A DNA stretch of 52,461 bases. Origin: Planctomycetota bacterium (GTDB lineage: Bacteria; Planctomycetota; PLA2). Numbering within the stretch: the first letter of the stretch is position 1; every line of letters begins with the position of its first letter. Positions 51,714 through 52,461 of the stretch are shown here, piece after piece. The position numbers were made by a program, and so were the translations under genes. The stretch spans positions 1 through 52,461 of the forward strand of contig JAJFFF010000006.1 in the NCBI GenBank assembly GCA_021776785.1. Direction: 5' to 3'. The notes beneath the pieces are model-generated. The model was given only the letters and a program-made list of their open reading frames with translations, was not told the DNA's origin and did no database searches.

Positions 51714-52282
51714 GTGCTCTTGGCCGTCGCTCAGCATGATCGGCTGAGTAAGGAACTTGTGAGTTCGATCGTCGCGGGTAGCGACGACATTGCGACGAAG
51801 CTGACAGAGAGTTTGGTCCGAGGTGGGCATGACGAGGTGGAGCCCCTCGTTCGCGTCCTGAACCGGATGCCGCCGTCCAGCAAGCTGCTACCGTGTTCGG
51901 GTATAGCGCGCCAGCAGCAGACGCTGAGGCACGAGCACTACTGCTTAAAGCGTGGGGTGGCTCGACCGAGCGGGCTCTTGAAGAGTTCGAGTTTATCGAT
52001 GTTCGGTCTGAGGATGATGTCGTTGCGAGTTGGAGCGAGTTTGTCCACACACACCACAACAACTACGCGACTTCATTCGCGGGCTCGTATGCGGCGCTTC
52101 ACCCACGGCGATCGTGTGAAGATGTTCTTACTCGCACGCTGGACGTTGAGTGGACAGAGCCTCACCCCCTCCCGATCGGCGCTAGCCTGGTCGAGCTTCT
52201 TGAGCCCTACTTCGAGCGAGAGTTGGACATGTCGAGCGGGTGGTGCGCGGGGCCGAGCACGCAAGCGCATCAGCATGAGTAG
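51714..52282 (+). pseudogene. Unknown gene interrupted by a frameshift
   Basis: From GTG 51714 one frame reads LLAVAQHDRLSKELVSSIVA ... VEPLVRVLN and then loses protein character. Near 51833-51865 another frame takes over as AAVQQAATVFGYSAPAADAE and runs through DVRSEDDVVASWSEFVHTHH to TGA 52282. The join reads naturally as one acidic, helical, HEAT-like protein of about 185 residues. A sequencing error is the alternative. If the downstream part is used alone, GTG 51893 is its start. Family unknown. The last ~180 bases of the window hold nothing I can name. Confidence 0.4.
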
Positions 52283-52461
52283 CAGTGCGCAATACGCGGG
52301 TAACCGATCGCGCGTTTGAACATCGGCGCGAATCACACAAACCCCGAAGAACACGGAGCCGACCGCGGGTCCGAAGCCAGAGGCGCCACCGGGTGCCCGA
52401 CTCCTGGCACCGACCGCTCAAACGTCGAGCTCCAACATCGTCAGATGTTGGGCCATCCGAG

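Noticed and set aside
1..52461. tRNA, rRNA, CRISPR or transposase genes
   Set aside because: I looked through the gaps for T-loop sequences, repeat-spacer patterns and transposase motifs and saw none; a covariance-model scan would be decisive.

Overview
The window is a 52.5 kb piece of a high-GC bacterial chromosome. It carries no rRNA, tRNA, phage, transposase or CRISPR array that I can see. Gene style points to Planctomycetota, or a similar group rich in exported proteins such as Myxococcota. The markers are a membrane Ser/Thr kinase with a sulfatase-modifying-factor (FGE) domain, von Willebrand A and VIT proteins, HEAT and TPR exported proteins, a DUF1570-like peptidase, carboxypeptidase-regulatory-like domains, and frequent GTG/TTG starts. 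This assignment is inference; no phylogenetic marker gene is present.

Layout. 1-5.6 kb: accessory region with two carboxypeptidase-regulatory-like proteins, a small membrane protein and a truncated RHS protein with a cysteine-rich tail. A stretch coding IHVHDDAPT occurs both at the front of the RHS frame and at the end of the following gene, which suggests recombination. 5.7-7.6 kb: an AraC/GyrI-type regulator flanked by two VOC (glyoxalase-fold) genes. 7.7-12.1 kb: a lipoprotein, a decayed remnant, a small soluble protein, an exported thioredoxin-like protein with an in-frame UGA exactly at the first cysteine of CxxC (candidate selenoprotein, with a hairpin around the UGA), and a convergent thioredoxin-like/HEAT protein that has lost CxxC. 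12.5-18.2 kb: a coupled membrane-protein pair, an exported vWA protein, an unknown exported protein, a TPR protein and a small lipoprotein.

18.3-26.2 kb (minus strand) is a translationally coupled three-gene operon, each junction being a 4-base ATGA overlap. It encodes a 1267-residue membrane protein with two kinase domains plus an FGE-like domain, then a caspase-fold lipoprotein whose catalytic His is Tyr, then an NHL-type beta-propeller lipoprotein. It reads as an envelope signalling unit and is one of the two strongest novelty candidates, with the UGA gene.

26.5-36.4 kb: a coiled-coil lipoprotein with a good sigma-70-like promoter, a VOC protein, a lipoprotein made of two copies of an INWDG domain, a flippase-like membrane protein, a coupled Hsp70/J-domain pair, and an APH-fold phosphotransferase. 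36.5-46.8 kb: a HEVSH metallopeptidase with TPR tail, a 35-residue Lys-rich protein, a HEAT/vWA-like protein, an M29 aminopeptidase-like protein, a toroid/VIT/DUF2135 exported protein, a small TPR-like protein and a stand-alone Clp-N protein. 46.9-52.5 kb: an exported propeller-like protein, a CrtI/RetSat-type FAD oxidoreductase, a membrane protein with a C4HC3 RING-like zinc module, and a frameshifted gene at the end.

Most products are predicted to be exported, lipid-anchored or membrane-bound. Domain calls were made by reading motifs, without database searches.
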